Shown: positions 8,417 to 17,257, counted from the stretch's first letter. The stretch: DNA of 64,000 nt from Tateyamaria omphalii (GCF_001969365.1 NZ_CP019312.1:744001-808000); one strand, 5' to 3'. The notes: generated by a model not told the origin, from the letters alone. A program made the numbers and translations.

Positions 8417-8689
8417 TCAGATTTGAGAATTTAGATTGGACACGGTCGACAGGCGGTCCCTTGCCAACGTCCGGGCCTCGGCCTGGCTGAGCGAAACAAG
8501 CGTTTCTTCTGCGGTCCGTCCCTTGGCCAGCGATTTTGTCCAGATGCGCCGTGCCGAGGTCGGCGACCACGGCAGCACCGCCTGCGCAAGCCAGCGGCGC
8601 AACGGTGTGGGAAGAGCGTCATAGGCCGCCATCGGATCACTCGAACGGCGTTTGCGCCGCAGGCTGCTTTGTCCCAGATTGCGGCTCAT
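8417..8689 (-). CDS. DUF6525-like small conserved protein
   Basis: Ninety residues from the ATG at 8689, whose start overlaps the stop of the mini-ORF upstream. Basic and tryptophan-containing, with no signal peptide or membrane helix. The core ALPTPLRRWLAQAVLPWSP followed by an Arg/Ser-rich stretch resembles a family of small Rhodobacterales proteins that I recall as DUF6525. It ends 10 bases before the binding-protein gene, so it could be the head of that operon. Function unknown. Confidence 0.6.
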   Translation of the reverse strand: MSRNLGQSSLRRKRRSSDPMAAYDALPTPLRRWLAQAVLPWSPTSARRIWTKSLAKGRTAEETLVSLSQAEARTLARDRLSTVSNLNSQI

Positions 8690-8820
8690 GCGTCGTGGCC
8701 CCGATGCGGTGGCAGGACCAGGGCGCGTGCGCACGTGTCGCACGGACCATCCGCAGGCGTCGTCCTGCCCGCGCTACGGCAACCAGCGATGGCTGTAACC
8801 GAAAGGCGCGTGTCTGACAT
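8686..8820 (-). CDS. Possible 44-residue mini-protein, translationally coupled
   Basis: A 44-codon frame from ATG 8820, preceded by GGAG at 8 bases' spacing, ending with a TGA that overlaps the ATG of the next gene. It contains one CDTC motif (CxxC). I do not recognise a family. The good ribosome site and ATGA coupling argue for translation, perhaps mainly as a leader for the downstream gene. Confidence 0.4.
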   Translation of the reverse strand: MSDTRLSVTAIAGCRSAGRTTPADGPCDTCARALVLPPHRGHDA

Positions 8821-9246
8821 GAAGAGGGCTCCGTGAAATGGCAAGCGAGTCGCGGAACCTAAGCAGATACAATATGAATGCAACAGCAATTGTTACGTGT
8901 TTGCCCCGCATTGGAATGAAGCCGCGCATCACCGACGACCGTCGCGCGCCAAAGCGGTATTTGCAAAGCGCCATGCGGCTTGCAGGCGCATCATGTCCAG
9001 GCGCGTGCTGGCCGTGTAGATCCTCCCGCGCGCGACCGTCTCGCTGTTGGCAACCACGGACAAGACACGGCCAAGCGGGCTTTCGATGAAAATCCACTTA
9101 CACCAATTCCGGAAAACTATTCTCGCAGCCCAAAGGGTCACGTTCGCGGGTGGGTCAGTTCAAATGCGCCGACCTGACCGCAACAGGCCGCGCAAATGGC
9201 ACGCCACCGGCTAAACCATGCCGGCTGGTGCCGTCGCAGGTCCGCG
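8821..9246. other. Gap without a recognised gene
   Basis: About 425 bases. A minus-strand frame of 70 codons (8929-9141, GTG start, no Shine-Dalgarno) encodes an Arg/Ala-rich peptide of no family I know; I rate it as probably non-coding. The stretch around 9080-9130 is A/T-rich and could hold a minus-strand promoter. A bulged hairpin (9204-9228) just beyond the cytochrome gene may help end its transcript, but it has no T-run. Confidence 0.4.
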
Positions 9247-12200
9247 TCACTGCACTTGCGCGCTGTCGCTTTGGATCTTCAGTTTCCAATCCTCAATCAA
9301 CGTCCCTTCGGTCTTCAGACGGCTGGCAAGATAGTAAAGCCGCTGGGTCGCCGGCCCGGTCGGGGCCGTTTCGAACCGCTGCTTGAGGTAGTAGGGCGGG
9401 ATCGCCTGCGAATAGAGCGTGGCCGACACCGTCACGCCGCTTGCGTCCACGCCAGAGGGCAGGGTGATCTTGTAGGTCAACTCGTCCTTGCCCGCCTTGA
9501 CGCCCGCATCATGTTCGGCACGCCCTTCGGGCATCGTGGCTTTCATGAACGCGGCGGTAACCTCGGAGTCTCCGAACCGGGCCTTGAACGCGTCCGTGCC
9601 GGGCTCCTCCGCGCCCCAGGGCAGCAGGCGGTTGTCCTTGGGATGGTAGACCCGGTGCACAAAGCTGGAGGTGAACTCCTTTTTGGCATTCTGCGTCAGT
9701 TCTTCATAGATCTGTACCTGGGTTTCATCGTCGATCAGGTTGTGATGCGGCTGGTAAAGCGCTTCCGTCGCGCCCTCGGGCACGTAGTCCAGGAACTCGG
9801 TCTTGAGCGGCTTGCCGTCCGGCCCGATGATCACGCCCGCACCGTTTGTGCAGCCGGAACACCAGACCTGCGCGCCGCTTGCATCCGTCACCTTCACCTC
9901 AAGGAATGCGCGCCGGAACCCGACGCCGGACGGCAGGCGGTGCCCGGTCTTGTTGTCGACGCTCACGACTGCCTCAAGCACACCATCCGCCGCTGTCAGG
10001 CGTTCGATGGCCACATCCGCCGTCTCGTCCCGCGCCTGCAGCGCCATCGTGTCGAGCGACAATTGCGCCCCATTGGTGGCGTAGGTCATCGGGTCCTTGG
10101 GGCTCATGCCCATCTCTTCGTCGAATTGTGACAGCATCTCGACCATGAAGGCGTTGAGACCCACGAAATTGTGCCGTTTGTAGTCGTCGCGGAAGGGCAC
10201 ATCCAGCTCCTCGTGCGGCAGCGCGTTCGGCACTTCGGGCAGGTTTGTGTCCTGAATGCTGGCGATCTGTGTGGTCAGGCTGCCGATCTTGATACGGCCG
10301 TCCCGCGTCTCGAAATTGCTCTTCATGTGGCAGTCCTGGCAGGACTGCGCGGTGCCCGCGTCGGCAAACTGGCTGTTTTGCCATTCCAGGAATGTCGCCT
10401 GTTCGACCGAGTGCTGGAACTGCACGAGCGGCTCGCGATAGGTCACGCCGAACTCGTCCTTGAGAAAATCCACTGCATTCTGTGCCGACTGGTTCAAAAC
10501 CGCCTGCTCTTCGACCGTGAAGCCGGGCAGGGGCGTGTCCGTGGCCCAATCCACATTGGGCAGGTTGATCGTGTGGCAGGCGCCGCACATCTCGCTGTCG
10601 GTGATGTAGTCATCATGCAGGGGCGTGATGCCCATGGCGTTCTGCATCGGTTTTTGGCGCACGTCGGAAAACGGACCGATCAACTCATTGGCCGGGTTGG
10701 TGCGGAACACACCCGTCGTGCCGTTCATCAGATAGGTGTCGAGCGTGTTGTAGTCGGGCTGCCCCTCGGCCCGTTCCGGTGGGGCGATGTGGTGGCACAC
10801 GGCACAGGAGATCCCCTCGCGCGCAAGGTTGCCGTATTCGTGGTACTCGAACGTCCCGTCCGCGATCTGCTGCTCTTTCTCGGCCTCGGTCAGCGGATCA
10901 TGCAGCAGCGTGTAGGCGACTTTGAACGTGTTCCCGTCAAGGCCGCTTTCGGGATCGGCATGTGCGTCGATCTCAAGCTGGCGCTGGCCCATCGCACCGT
11001 GACAGGACAGGCAGGTGGTGCCCAGGTTTTCGGACAGGTCCCCGACGCCGGCCGCGTCCAGCAGGGCAAATTCGGATTCGAGCTGCGCATAGAAAATCGG
11101 ATCTCGCCCGGCCAGACCCATGGGCGACCAGCGCCATTCGCCATATTCCGAGATGTTGTAGCCGTCCCCGTATTTGGGTCCGTCCTTGATGAACATGGTC
11201 ACGCCCGACGGCGCACCGCCCAGGCCGCCGTGGCAGCCCAGGCAATTGTCCGATGTCAGGAAATGCTGGGTGTCGTCGGGACGGGCAGGTACGTGGTCCA
11301 GCCACTCGCTGGGCAGGGTCTGCAGGTTGGCACGAGTGATATCGACACCGCCGGTGCCTGGGAACATGTCGATGAATGCCTTGTTCTGATTGACGGGCGA
11401 TGCCTTGGCCGCGGCGACATGGGCGGCGCGCATGGCCGCAGGGTCGTGGGGGTCGTTCACATAGGATTTGATCATCTCTTCAAGGCTGGCGCCAAAGGCA
11501 GGCTTCTGCGCCATCGGCAGGTCGCGCCAGCTTTCGTCCACGCGGTAGATCACCGGCTCGCCCGGATACCCCTCGATGTTTTCAAGCGCGGAAAAGATCA
11601 ACTCCTCGGCGGCAGAGGCATGGCAGCGCATGCACATCCCGTCACCACCCGCGCCAAGGGGTGGGCTGTAGGGGGGCTCGAACGTGTCGATGACCGGCAT
11701 GCGCGCCTCCATCCCCGCCTTGTCCGCGAAATAGACCGAGGCAAAGAACCAGCCGCCATGCGACAGCGCACTGTCCTTGACCATCACGGTCCAGTTCAGC
11801 TTGCCATGGTCATAGGCGTATTTCGCCATCTCCTCTGCGACCTTTCCGGGGTCATTGGGATGCTTGGCGACAAGGCTGGCGTAATATTCGTTGTAGCGGG
11901 CCGACGGTGGGGTCACCATTTCCTTGACCACGATGGCCCCGTCGGCGATGGCGCCTTGCCGTCCCCCTTCAAGCCACGCCATGATCTCGGGCGAGTAATA
12001 CATGCGCACCGCAGGGTGGACGCCAAAGCTCATGTCGAACACGAACGGGCCGGTATCGCGCCAGCTTTTGTCCCGTTTCCACCCCAGCCCCACATATTCG
12101 CGCTTTGCGATCCACGGAAACAATACGTTCTCGTAGTCGATCAACGGCAAGGTGCTCGGCAACGGCAACTGGGCGCTCTGCGCCGCGTGCGCGACCTCTT

Positions 12201-12267
12201 TGGCTGATGTGACATGAGAAAAGGAAAACAGGGCGAACAGGACGGTGGCGAGAAATCGGGCGCACAT
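9247..12267 (-). CDS. Large secreted multihaem cytochrome c (six CXXCH)
   Basis: A 1006-residue periplasmic electron-transfer protein. I chose the ATG at 12267, which has GGAG at 9 bases and is followed by a signal peptide (about 1-22); upstream in-frame starts would give a non-secreted N-terminus. Six haem-attachment motifs are visible in order: CMRCH, CLGCH, CLSCH, CAVCH, CGACH, CQDCH. A seventh cysteine pair (CSGC) lacks the histidine. The C-terminal third, beginning near GHRLPSG, is a beta-rich domain often attached to multihaem cytochromes. There is no linked maturation system, quinol dehydrogenase or terminal reductase. The gene stands alone, with a long upstream region shared with divergent dps. 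Substrate or partner unknown. Confidence 0.85.
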   Translation of the reverse strand: MCARFLATVLFALFSFSHVTSAKEVAHAAQSAQLPLPSTLPLIDYENVLFPWIAKREYVGLGWKRDKSWRDTGPFVFDMSFGVHPAVRMYYSPEIMAWLEGGRQGAIADGAIVVKEMVTPPSARYNEYYASLVAKHPNDPGKVAEEMAKYAYDHGKLNWTVMVKDSALSHGGWFFASVYFADKAGMEARMPVIDTFEPPYSPPLGAGGDGMCMRCHASAAEELIFSALENIEGYPGEPVIYRVDESWRDLPMAQKPAFGASLEEMIKSYVNDPHDPAAMRAAHVAAAKASPVNQNKAFIDMFPGTGGVDITRANLQTLPSEWLDHVPARPDDTQHFLTSDNCLGCHGGLGGAPSGVTMFIKDGPKYGDGYNISEYGEWRWSPMGLAGRDPIFYAQLESEFALLDAAGVGDLSENLGTTCLSCHGAMGQRQLEIDAHADPESGLDGNTFKVAYTLLHDPLTEAEKEQQIADGTFEYHEYGNLAREGISCAVCHHIAPPERAEGQPDYNTLDTYLMNGTTGVFRTNPANELIGPFSDVRQKPMQNAMGITPLHDDYITDSEMCGACHTINLPNVDWATDTPLPGFTVEEQAVLNQSAQNAVDFLKDEFGVTYREPLVQFQHSVEQATFLEWQNSQFADAGTAQSCQDCHMKSNFETRDGRIKIGSLTTQIASIQDTNLPEVPNALPHEELDVPFRDDYKRHNFVGLNAFMVEMLSQFDEEMGMSPKDPMTYATNGAQLSLDTMALQARDETADVAIERLTAADGVLEAVVSVDNKTGHRLPSGVGFRRAFLEVKVTDASGAQVWCSGCTNGAGVIIGPDGKPLKTEFLDYVPEGATEALYQPHHNLIDDETQVQIYEELTQNAKKEFTSSFVHRVYHPKDNRLLPWGAEEPGTDAFKARFGDSEVTAAFMKATMPEGRAEHDAGVKAGKDELTYKITLPSGVDASGVTVSATLYSQAIPPYYLKQRFETAPTGPATQRLYYLASRLKTEGTLIEDWKLKIQSDSAQVQ

Positions 12268-12484
12268 GAAATTGTCTCCGGTATCGAATACCGGCAGAAT
12301 GCCACCTAAACGAGAATTTGTATACGCAAAGATTCGCCGATGGCGTGTAATTTTAAGCAAAATGGTGCTCTTGCCGTCTTGGCGCCCTTGAAGTGACGGG
12401 GTGGCGAACCAAAAGGCGGCGCTGTGCGCGCAGGCCGCGTCTGCCACATCCGACATGCGGCCTGCCGGATTTCGCCGAAAAAAC

Positions 12485-12509
12485 GGAACTCTTGCGCGCC
12501 TGTCCCGTT
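12485..12509 (+). promoter_or_regulatory. EcfG-type promoter of dps
   Basis: GGAAC at 12485-12489, a 16-base spacer and CGTT at 12506-12509, an exact match to the alphaproteobacterial general stress sigma factor pattern. It sits about 35 bases before the dps ATG. Confidence 0.8.
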
Positions 12510-12543
12510 GAATGGGTAACGTAACCAATCGACGGAGATCACA

Positions 12544-13041
12544 ATGGCCGATGCCCTCAAAGTAATTCCCAAAAGAAACGACGTTTCAACCGGCGTGCAG
12601 GATACCAAGGCGGTCGCAACTGGTCTGTCTGACGTTCTGGCAGATACATATTGCCTGGTGTTCAAGACCCACGCGTATCACTGGAACGTCGAAGGACCTC
12701 TATTCTATTCGGTCCACAATCTTACGGAAGAGCACTATTCGAACATGTTCGAAGCCGCCGATGAACTGGCCGAGCGTATCCGCGCACTGGGCGAGTTGGC
12801 ACCCTCCGCACTGAAGGATGTGGTAAGCCGGTCGCGGGTTGAGGATGCCGAAGGTGAGATGTCGACGGCTGACATGGTGGAGGATCTGGCCGCAGATCAC
12901 GAACGGATCGCGCATCGTCTGCACGCGCTGGCCGAACTGGCAGCCGAAAACCGCGATATCGTGACCGAGGATCTGGCCACCGAACGGTCTGCCTTTCACG
13001 AACAAGCTGCATGGATGCTGCGTGCAATCGCCAAAAGCTGA
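12544..13041 (+). CDS. dps: Dps family DNA-protection / iron-storage protein
   Basis: Ferritin-like protein of 165 residues that oxidises and stores iron and can coat DNA during stress. The ferroxidase helix motif THAYHWNVEGPLF and the acidic segment around FEAADELAERIR provide the Dps signature. Length is normal. A perfect EcfG-type promoter lies just upstream and an intrinsic terminator just downstream, so it is a single-gene unit of the general stress regulon encoded next door. Confidence 0.93.
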   Translation: MADALKVIPKRNDVSTGVQDTKAVATGLSDVLADTYCLVFKTHAYHWNVEGPLFYSVHNLTEEHYSNMFEAADELAERIRALGELAPSALKDVVSRSRVEDAEGEMSTADMVEDLAADHERIAHRLHALAELAAENRDIVTEDLATERSAFHEQAAWMLRAIAKS

Positions 13042-13046
13042 ATATG

Positions 13047-13082
13047 AAAAGACCCCGCCGGACCGATCCGGCGGGGTCTTTT
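13047..13082. terminator. Bidirectional terminator between dps and phyR
   Basis: Sixteen-base-pair perfect stem (AAAAGACCCCGCCGGA and its complement) with a four-base loop, A-tract on one side and T-tract on the other, between two convergent genes. Confidence 0.9.
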
Positions 13083-13101
13083 ACGACATGACGACAAGGT
13101 T

Positions 13102-13917
13102 CTAGGCTCTCAGCGTCTCGGTTGACGAAAAGAACATCGCCTGGCTGACAGCGGATTTCACTTGCGCCTCTGTGTACGGTTTCGAGATGAGGAACGCCGG
13201 TTCGGGCCCTTGCCCGGTCAGCAGCCGCTCGGGGAAGGCGGTGATGAAGATGACCGGAAGGTCGCCTTGCACGCCCAGAATGTCATTAACCGCATCAATC
13301 CCGCTTGAATTGTCGGCGAGTTGAATGTCCGACAGGATCAGGTCGGCGCTTTCTTCGCCGGCCAGTTGCACGGCGCGGTCACGGGTCCGGGCAATCCCGG
13401 TCACCCGGTGGCCCATATCGGCAACGATGGATTCCAGATCCATCGAAATGATGGCCTCGTCTTCGATGATCATCACGCGACCGGACACGTGCTGGCTCAT
13501 TTCGGCATATGCGATGTTGATCAACTCCTGCGCTTCCTCAAGGGGCGCATCCATGACCTTTGCGACCTCAGCTGGCGAAAACTCCTCGACCGTGTGCAAG
13601 AGCAGCGCCTCGCGGGTGTTCGGTGTCAGCTTTGACAGATGGTCGCGGGCCTTTCGGGCGATGCCCGTGACATCTGAATCGTTGCCGAACACGGCGCCCG
13701 ACGTGGTCCAGATGGCGTGAAAACTGCGGAACAGTGCCACTTTGGCATCTGAACCGCCCTCGTATTGATCGGGATTTGACAAGATCGCTTCAAGCGTCGC
13801 GATCGCATACGTGTCGCCGCTGTCCTGGCTGCCTGTCAGCGCCCGCGCATATCGACGGAGGTAAGGAAGGTTCGCGCCCACGTCGTCCGCGAGCTGCTCC
13901 CTAGCGTCTTTGTTCAT
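13102..13917 (-). CDS. phyR: PhyR, general stress response anti-anti-sigma response regulator
   Basis: 271 residues. The N-terminal half (about 1-140) is a sigma-factor-like domain that mimics EcfG; the C-terminal half (about 146-271) is a receiver domain with acidic residues near IEDE (151-154), phosphoacceptor D197 in LSDIQ, and the conserved lysine in SKPYT. When phosphorylated, PhyR sequesters NepR and frees EcfG; this is established for the family. It is divergent from nepR-ecfG, and an EcfG-type promoter precedes it, giving positive feedback. The cognate kinase is probably the one encoded at 14734-16485. Confidence 0.95.
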   Translation of the reverse strand: MNKDAREQLADDVGANLPYLRRYARALTGSQDSGDTYAIATLEAILSNPDQYEGGSDAKVALFRSFHAIWTTSGAVFGNDSDVTGIARKARDHLSKLTPNTREALLLHTVEEFSPAEVAKVMDAPLEEAQELINIAYAEMSQHVSGRVMIIEDEAIISMDLESIVADMGHRVTGIARTRDRAVQLAGEESADLILSDIQLADNSSGIDAVNDILGVQGDLPVIFITAFPERLLTGQGPEPAFLISKPYTEAQVKSAVSQAMFFSSTETLRA

Positions 13918-13944
13918 TTTGTTTGCCTTTTTTGACTTAGTCTT

Positions 13945-13969
13945 GGAACCTTACGCGCGGCCATGCGTA
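13945..13969 (+). promoter_or_regulatory. EcfG-type promoter of nepR-ecfG
   Basis: GGAAC (13945-13949), a 16-base spacer and CGTA (13966-13969), about 47 bases before the nepR ATG. The last base differs from the CGTT consensus. It implies autoregulation by EcfG. Confidence 0.75.
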
Positions 13970-13977
13970 TTGGTTCC
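13952..13977 (-). promoter_or_regulatory. EcfG-type promoter of phyR
   Basis: Minus strand: GGAAC (13977-13973), a 17-base spacer and CGTA (13955-13952). It overlaps almost entirely with the opposite promoter of nepR-ecfG, so the two share a palindromic region bounded by GGAACC and GGTTCC. Confidence 0.75.
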
Positions 13978-14015
13978 GTCAGACGCACATAAAATTAATC
14001 GAGAAACCAAACCCG

Positions 14016-14192
14016 ATGACACGGCAGAACCACAAGACAGAGATCGACGCAGAGATCGACGCGAACCTCAAACGCGCCTTCGACACCCTCGCAAAGGAGC
14101 CCGTGCCAGACCGGTTCACGGACTTGCTCAACCAGTTGCGGACCGGAAACGCACAGACGTCTTCGGACAAGGGAGACCGCCATGACGACTGA
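14016..14192 (+). CDS. nepR: NepR, anti-sigma factor of the general stress response
   Basis: A 58-residue protein. The core NLKRAFDTLAKEPVPDRF is the NepR motif that grips either the EcfG sigma domains or PhyR. It lies between phyR and ecfG as in most alphaproteobacteria. Its stop codon overlaps the start of ecfG by 11 bases, so the two are co-translated. The short acidic C-terminal tail is not conserved. Confidence 0.93.
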   Translation: MTRQNHKTEIDAEIDANLKRAFDTLAKEPVPDRFTDLLNQLRTGNAQTSSDKGDRHDD

Positions 14193-14730
14193 CCCGCGCG
14201 ACGAGTTGGTCGAACATTTGGGTCCGCTCCGTGCCTTCGCACTCAGCCTGTGCAGGAATTCTGCAACGGCGGATGATCTGGTGCAGGAAGCCCTCATCAA
14301 GGCATGGACCAATATCGACAAGTTCGAACCGGGTTCGAACATGCGGGCCTGGCTCTTCACCATCCTGCGCAACACCTATTACTCGCTGCATCGCAAGCGC
14401 AAACGCGAGGTCGAGGATGTCGACGGGGCCTATGCCGATACCCTGTCGCAAAAACCGGATCACGACGGGCGGCTGGCCATGCGGGATTTCGGTGTCGCAT
14501 TCGACCAACTCAACGACGAACAACGCGAAGCACTGGTGCTGGTCGGTGCAGGCGGCTTTTCTTACGAGGAAGCGGCAGAGACATGCGGTGTTGCCGTCGG
14601 CACCATCAAAAGCCGCGTGAACCGGGGCCGCGCGCGGCTGGCAGAGCTGATGGCGGTGGACGATCCCGACGATATCGAGTTGACGGACAGCGTGACTGTG
14701 GGGATCGTTTCAGCCCAAAACATGGCGTAG
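14182..14730 (+). CDS. ecfG: EcfG, general stress response sigma factor
   Basis: Extracytoplasmic-function sigma factor of 182 residues. Region 2 (about 10-75) carries DDLVQEALIKAW and the region 2.4 stretch NMRAWLFTILRNTYYS; region 4 (about 110-165) has the helix-turn-helix FSYEEAAETCGVAVGTIKSR. It starts within nepR and is followed 3 bases later by the kinase gene. EcfG-class factors recognise GGAAC-N16/17-CGTT, and such sites are found before several genes in this island. Confidence 0.95.
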   Translation: MTTDPRDELVEHLGPLRAFALSLCRNSATADDLVQEALIKAWTNIDKFEPGSNMRAWLFTILRNTYYSLHRKRKREVEDVDGAYADTLSQKPDHDGRLAMRDFGVAFDQLNDEQREALVLVGAGGFSYEEAAETCGVAVGTIKSRVNRGRARLAELMAVDDPDDIELTDSVTVGIVSAQNMA

Positions 14731-14733
14731 TTC

Positions 14734-16485
14734 GTGGCACAAGACAGGTTGACACGCGGGCTTTTCGTGCGCTTGGCCGGGCTGATGACCTTGGCCCTGT
14801 TCCCGTTGGGCGCAATCGCGCTGTGGCAGACCAATGAAGTGGTGAGCGCCACGGTCAGACTGTCCGAAGAGATTGTCCTGTCACAAACCGAGCGGGCCGC
14901 CGCCAGTGAACGGCGCCTGCTGGAACGGGGCCGGGGCGCAGCCGAAGGGCTGGCCGCGCTGTTGGGCCCTGTTGCCGGCGATGCCGCTCAATGTTCCGAG
15001 ATGATGGCGCGTTTTGTGAGCCGTCAGGACACGTTCGTCTTTGCCGGGTTCATCGGTCGGGACGGGATGATGGAATGCACATCCAACGGTGTCACCTTCG
15101 ACTTTGCAGATGATCCAAGTTTTGCCCGCGCCATCGAGCAGGAGGGGCAGATCTTTGAAGTGAACCTGTCAGGCGTCGCAACGGGCGATTCCGTGGTGAT
15201 CATCAGCAATCCGGTTAAGATCGACGGCAGGTTCGCAGGCTTCGTCTCCCTGTCAATGCCGCACGAAACGGCAAAACCGCCTGCCGCTGGCCTGACCGAA
15301 GACAGCCGGTTCGATCACGTCACGATCAACCGGGCCGGCCGCATTCTGTTTTCCTCGCGCGAACTGTCCTCTGCCGGGGGCATCCTCCCGACCGACACGG
15401 ATCCGACAGCGTTCCTCGAGCGCGACGGCGAAACGTTCCTCGCACGGTCGATTGACGGACGTGAACGGCTGTTTGCCATCGCGTCCATCGTACCGGGCGA
15501 GGTGGTCGTGGTCGGATCATGGTCCACGGGCCGCACGTTGAACAGCCTTGGAGCGACACCCGTTTGGGTGCCGCTGCTCTTTCCCGTCCTGATGTGGTTT
15601 GCGGGGCTTGCCGTGGCTTTTCTTGGACTGCACCGTCTGGTGATCCGCCATATCTACGCCCTGCGCCGATCCATGCGGCAGTTTGCGCTGGGCCAGCGCG
15701 ACGAGCCGGGATTGCAGCTTGATGACCCGCCCGCCGAATTCGAAGTGCTCGAAACCTCATTCAATCGCATGGTCTATGCTCTGACCCACGCGGAACGTCA
15801 GGCGGAACAGGATCTCAGTGAAAAGACAATCCTGCTGCGTGAAATACACCACCGGGTCAAAAACAACCTGCAACTCATTGCGTCGATCATGAATATGCAC
15901 GCGCGTGCCGCCAAAACGCCGGAAACGCGGGCCTTGCTGTCTCAACTTCAGCAACGGGTACGCGGCCTCGCGACCGTTCACCAGACGCTGAATGCCGACA
16001 CTGACGATTCCACCGTCGATGCGCAAAGCCTGATCCGGCGGCTGGTCAGGGAATTGATCCCCATGGCCGATGCTCTGAAACGCGACATCCAGACCACCAC
16101 CGACATTGCACATGTTCAGTTGGGACAGGATCAGGCCGTCACGCTGTCCATGCTGGCGGCGGAGGCGTTGACCAACGCCGTCAAGTATATCGACGCCCCA
16201 CAAGGCCAGCCGCTGACCCTGGACATCTCGCTCACACAGGACAATGCACAGACACTGACGTTCACGATCATCAACTCCATCGGTCAAGGATCCGATCGAA
16301 CACCCGATATGATGGAAAGCACCGGCATCGGTACGCGCCTGATGCGCGCCTTCGTCGCACAGCTGGACGGAGAAGAAAGCCGCGACGAAACCGAGACGCA
16401 TTTCACGTACAGCGTCACCTTTTCCCTGACGGAGGTCGCGCCCGAAGCACCGAAACTATGGGCGCAACCGCACGCGACCGGATAA
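14734..16485 (+). CDS. Membrane sensor histidine kinase, HisKA_2/HWE type (PhyK-like)
   Basis: 583 residues with a GTG start 3 bases after ecfG. Transmembrane helix 1 (about 13-31), periplasmic sensor region (about 32-275, resembling a Cache fold), helix 2 (about 277-302), a HAMP-like linker, then HisKA_2 with the phosphorylation motif REIHHRVKNNLQ (H372 or H373) and a HATPase domain (about 450-570, with AAEALTNAVKY and GIGTRLMRAF). Kinases of this class phosphorylate PhyR. Its place in the nepR-ecfG operon makes it the probable PhyR kinase, triggered by an unknown envelope signal. Confidence 0.9.
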   Translation: MAQDRLTRGLFVRLAGLMTLALFPLGAIALWQTNEVVSATVRLSEEIVLSQTERAAASERRLLERGRGAAEGLAALLGPVAGDAAQCSEMMARFVSRQDTFVFAGFIGRDGMMECTSNGVTFDFADDPSFARAIEQEGQIFEVNLSGVATGDSVVIISNPVKIDGRFAGFVSLSMPHETAKPPAAGLTEDSRFDHVTINRAGRILFSSRELSSAGGILPTDTDPTAFLERDGETFLARSIDGRERLFAIASIVPGEVVVVGSWSTGRTLNSLGATPVWVPLLFPVLMWFAGLAVAFLGLHRLVIRHIYALRRSMRQFALGQRDEPGLQLDDPPAEFEVLETSFNRMVYALTHAERQAEQDLSEKTILLREIHHRVKNNLQLIASIMNMHARAAKTPETRALLSQLQQRVRGLATVHQTLNADTDDSTVDAQSLIRRLVRELIPMADALKRDIQTTTDIAHVQLGQDQAVTLSMLAAEALTNAVKYIDAPQGQPLTLDISLTQDNAQTLTFTIINSIGQGSDRTPDMMESTGIGTRLMRAFVAQLDGEESRDETETHFTYSVTFSLTEVAPEAPKLWAQPHATG

Positions 16486-16507
16486 CCCCGCACGGGCCGG
16501 TCGACGG

Positions 16508-17257
16508 CTAGATCAACGGGCGCTGGTGGATATTGTCGGGGTCGATGCCCGACAATTCGGCCAACGCCTTTTCATCGAGAATGCGCAATATCCCGTTGCT
16601 CCAATGCGCGATCTTCCTGTCCTTCAACTTCGCCAGCGTCTTGTTGGTGTGCACGAGGGACAGGCCCAATGCATCGGCCAGATCCTGTTGGCGAAAGGGC
16701 AGGGGACATGTGTTGTCCTTGTGCAGATCAAGCGAACGGGCCCGGCGATAAAACCGATGCAGGCTCCAGCCGATCTTTTCCAACGCGCCGCGCTGGCCAA
16801 CAGTGGTCAGCGCATCGCCCAGAAAATGCTCCTCGACCGCAGCGATGTGGGTCAGGGCAAAGGCACGTTCGGGCTGGTTCTGGAACAGCTCGAACACCCG
16901 GCTGCGGTTAAAGACGCATAACCGCATCGGTGTCGTCGCCTCAACCGAGTGGCACATCGCATCAAGCACGCTCGCCTGCAATCCGATGAAATCGCCCGGC
17001 GTCACAAAGCCGATCACCTGACGTCGCCCGTTCTCCAGTGTCTTGTAACGTATCCCCATACCCGACAGTACGGTGAACAGCTGCGCCGCACGTGCGCCCT
17101 CCATGAACAGTTGCGTGCCTGAGTCTGCAACCATTTCGCCGGTTTTGAAGCGGTTCATGAACGCAACCTCCTCCGACTTGAACGGCAGAAAACCGTCCTT
17201 GCGTCGCAGCGGACAGTTGTCACAGCTGATTGTCGAAATATCACCTTGGTATGTCAC
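16508..17257 (-). CDS. Crp/Fnr family transcriptional regulator
   Basis: 249 residues. cNMP-binding-like beta barrel (about 40-150) and winged helix-turn-helix (about 180-230, with FRQQDLADALGLSLVHTNKTL). The N-terminus has CDNCPLR with cysteines at 12 and 15 but not the full cysteine set of an oxygen-sensing FNR; two further cysteines occur near 100 and 113. Whether it binds an iron-sulfur cluster is uncertain. I used the GTG at 17257. No EcfG promoter was found. It is convergent with the kinase gene. Confidence 0.88.
   Translation of the reverse strand: MTYQGDISTISCDNCPLRRKDGFLPFKSEEVAFMNRFKTGEMVADSGTQLFMEGARAAQLFTVLSGMGIRYKTLENGRRQVIGFVTPGDFIGLQASVLDAMCHSVEATTPMRLCVFNRSRVFELFQNQPERAFALTHIAAVEEHFLGDALTTVGQRGALEKIGWSLHRFYRRARSLDLHKDNTCPLPFRQQDLADALGLSLVHTNKTLAKLKDRKIAHWSNGILRILDEKALAELSGIDPDNIHQRPLI

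Noticed and set aside
10171..12207. 678-codon open frame on the plus strand
   Set aside because: It is antisense to the multihaem cytochrome gene; the high GC content keeps the frame open and its composition (His/Arg/Gly-rich) is that of a shadow.
12268..12528. N-terminal extension of the cytochrome to 1093 residues
   Set aside because: The extension has no export signal, crosses the dps promoter, and the ATG at 12267 has a Shine-Dalgarno and signal peptide.
16508..17257. Calling the Crp/Fnr protein an oxygen-sensing FNR
   Set aside because: Only two N-terminal cysteines are present and the usual spacing of the four cluster ligands is absent.
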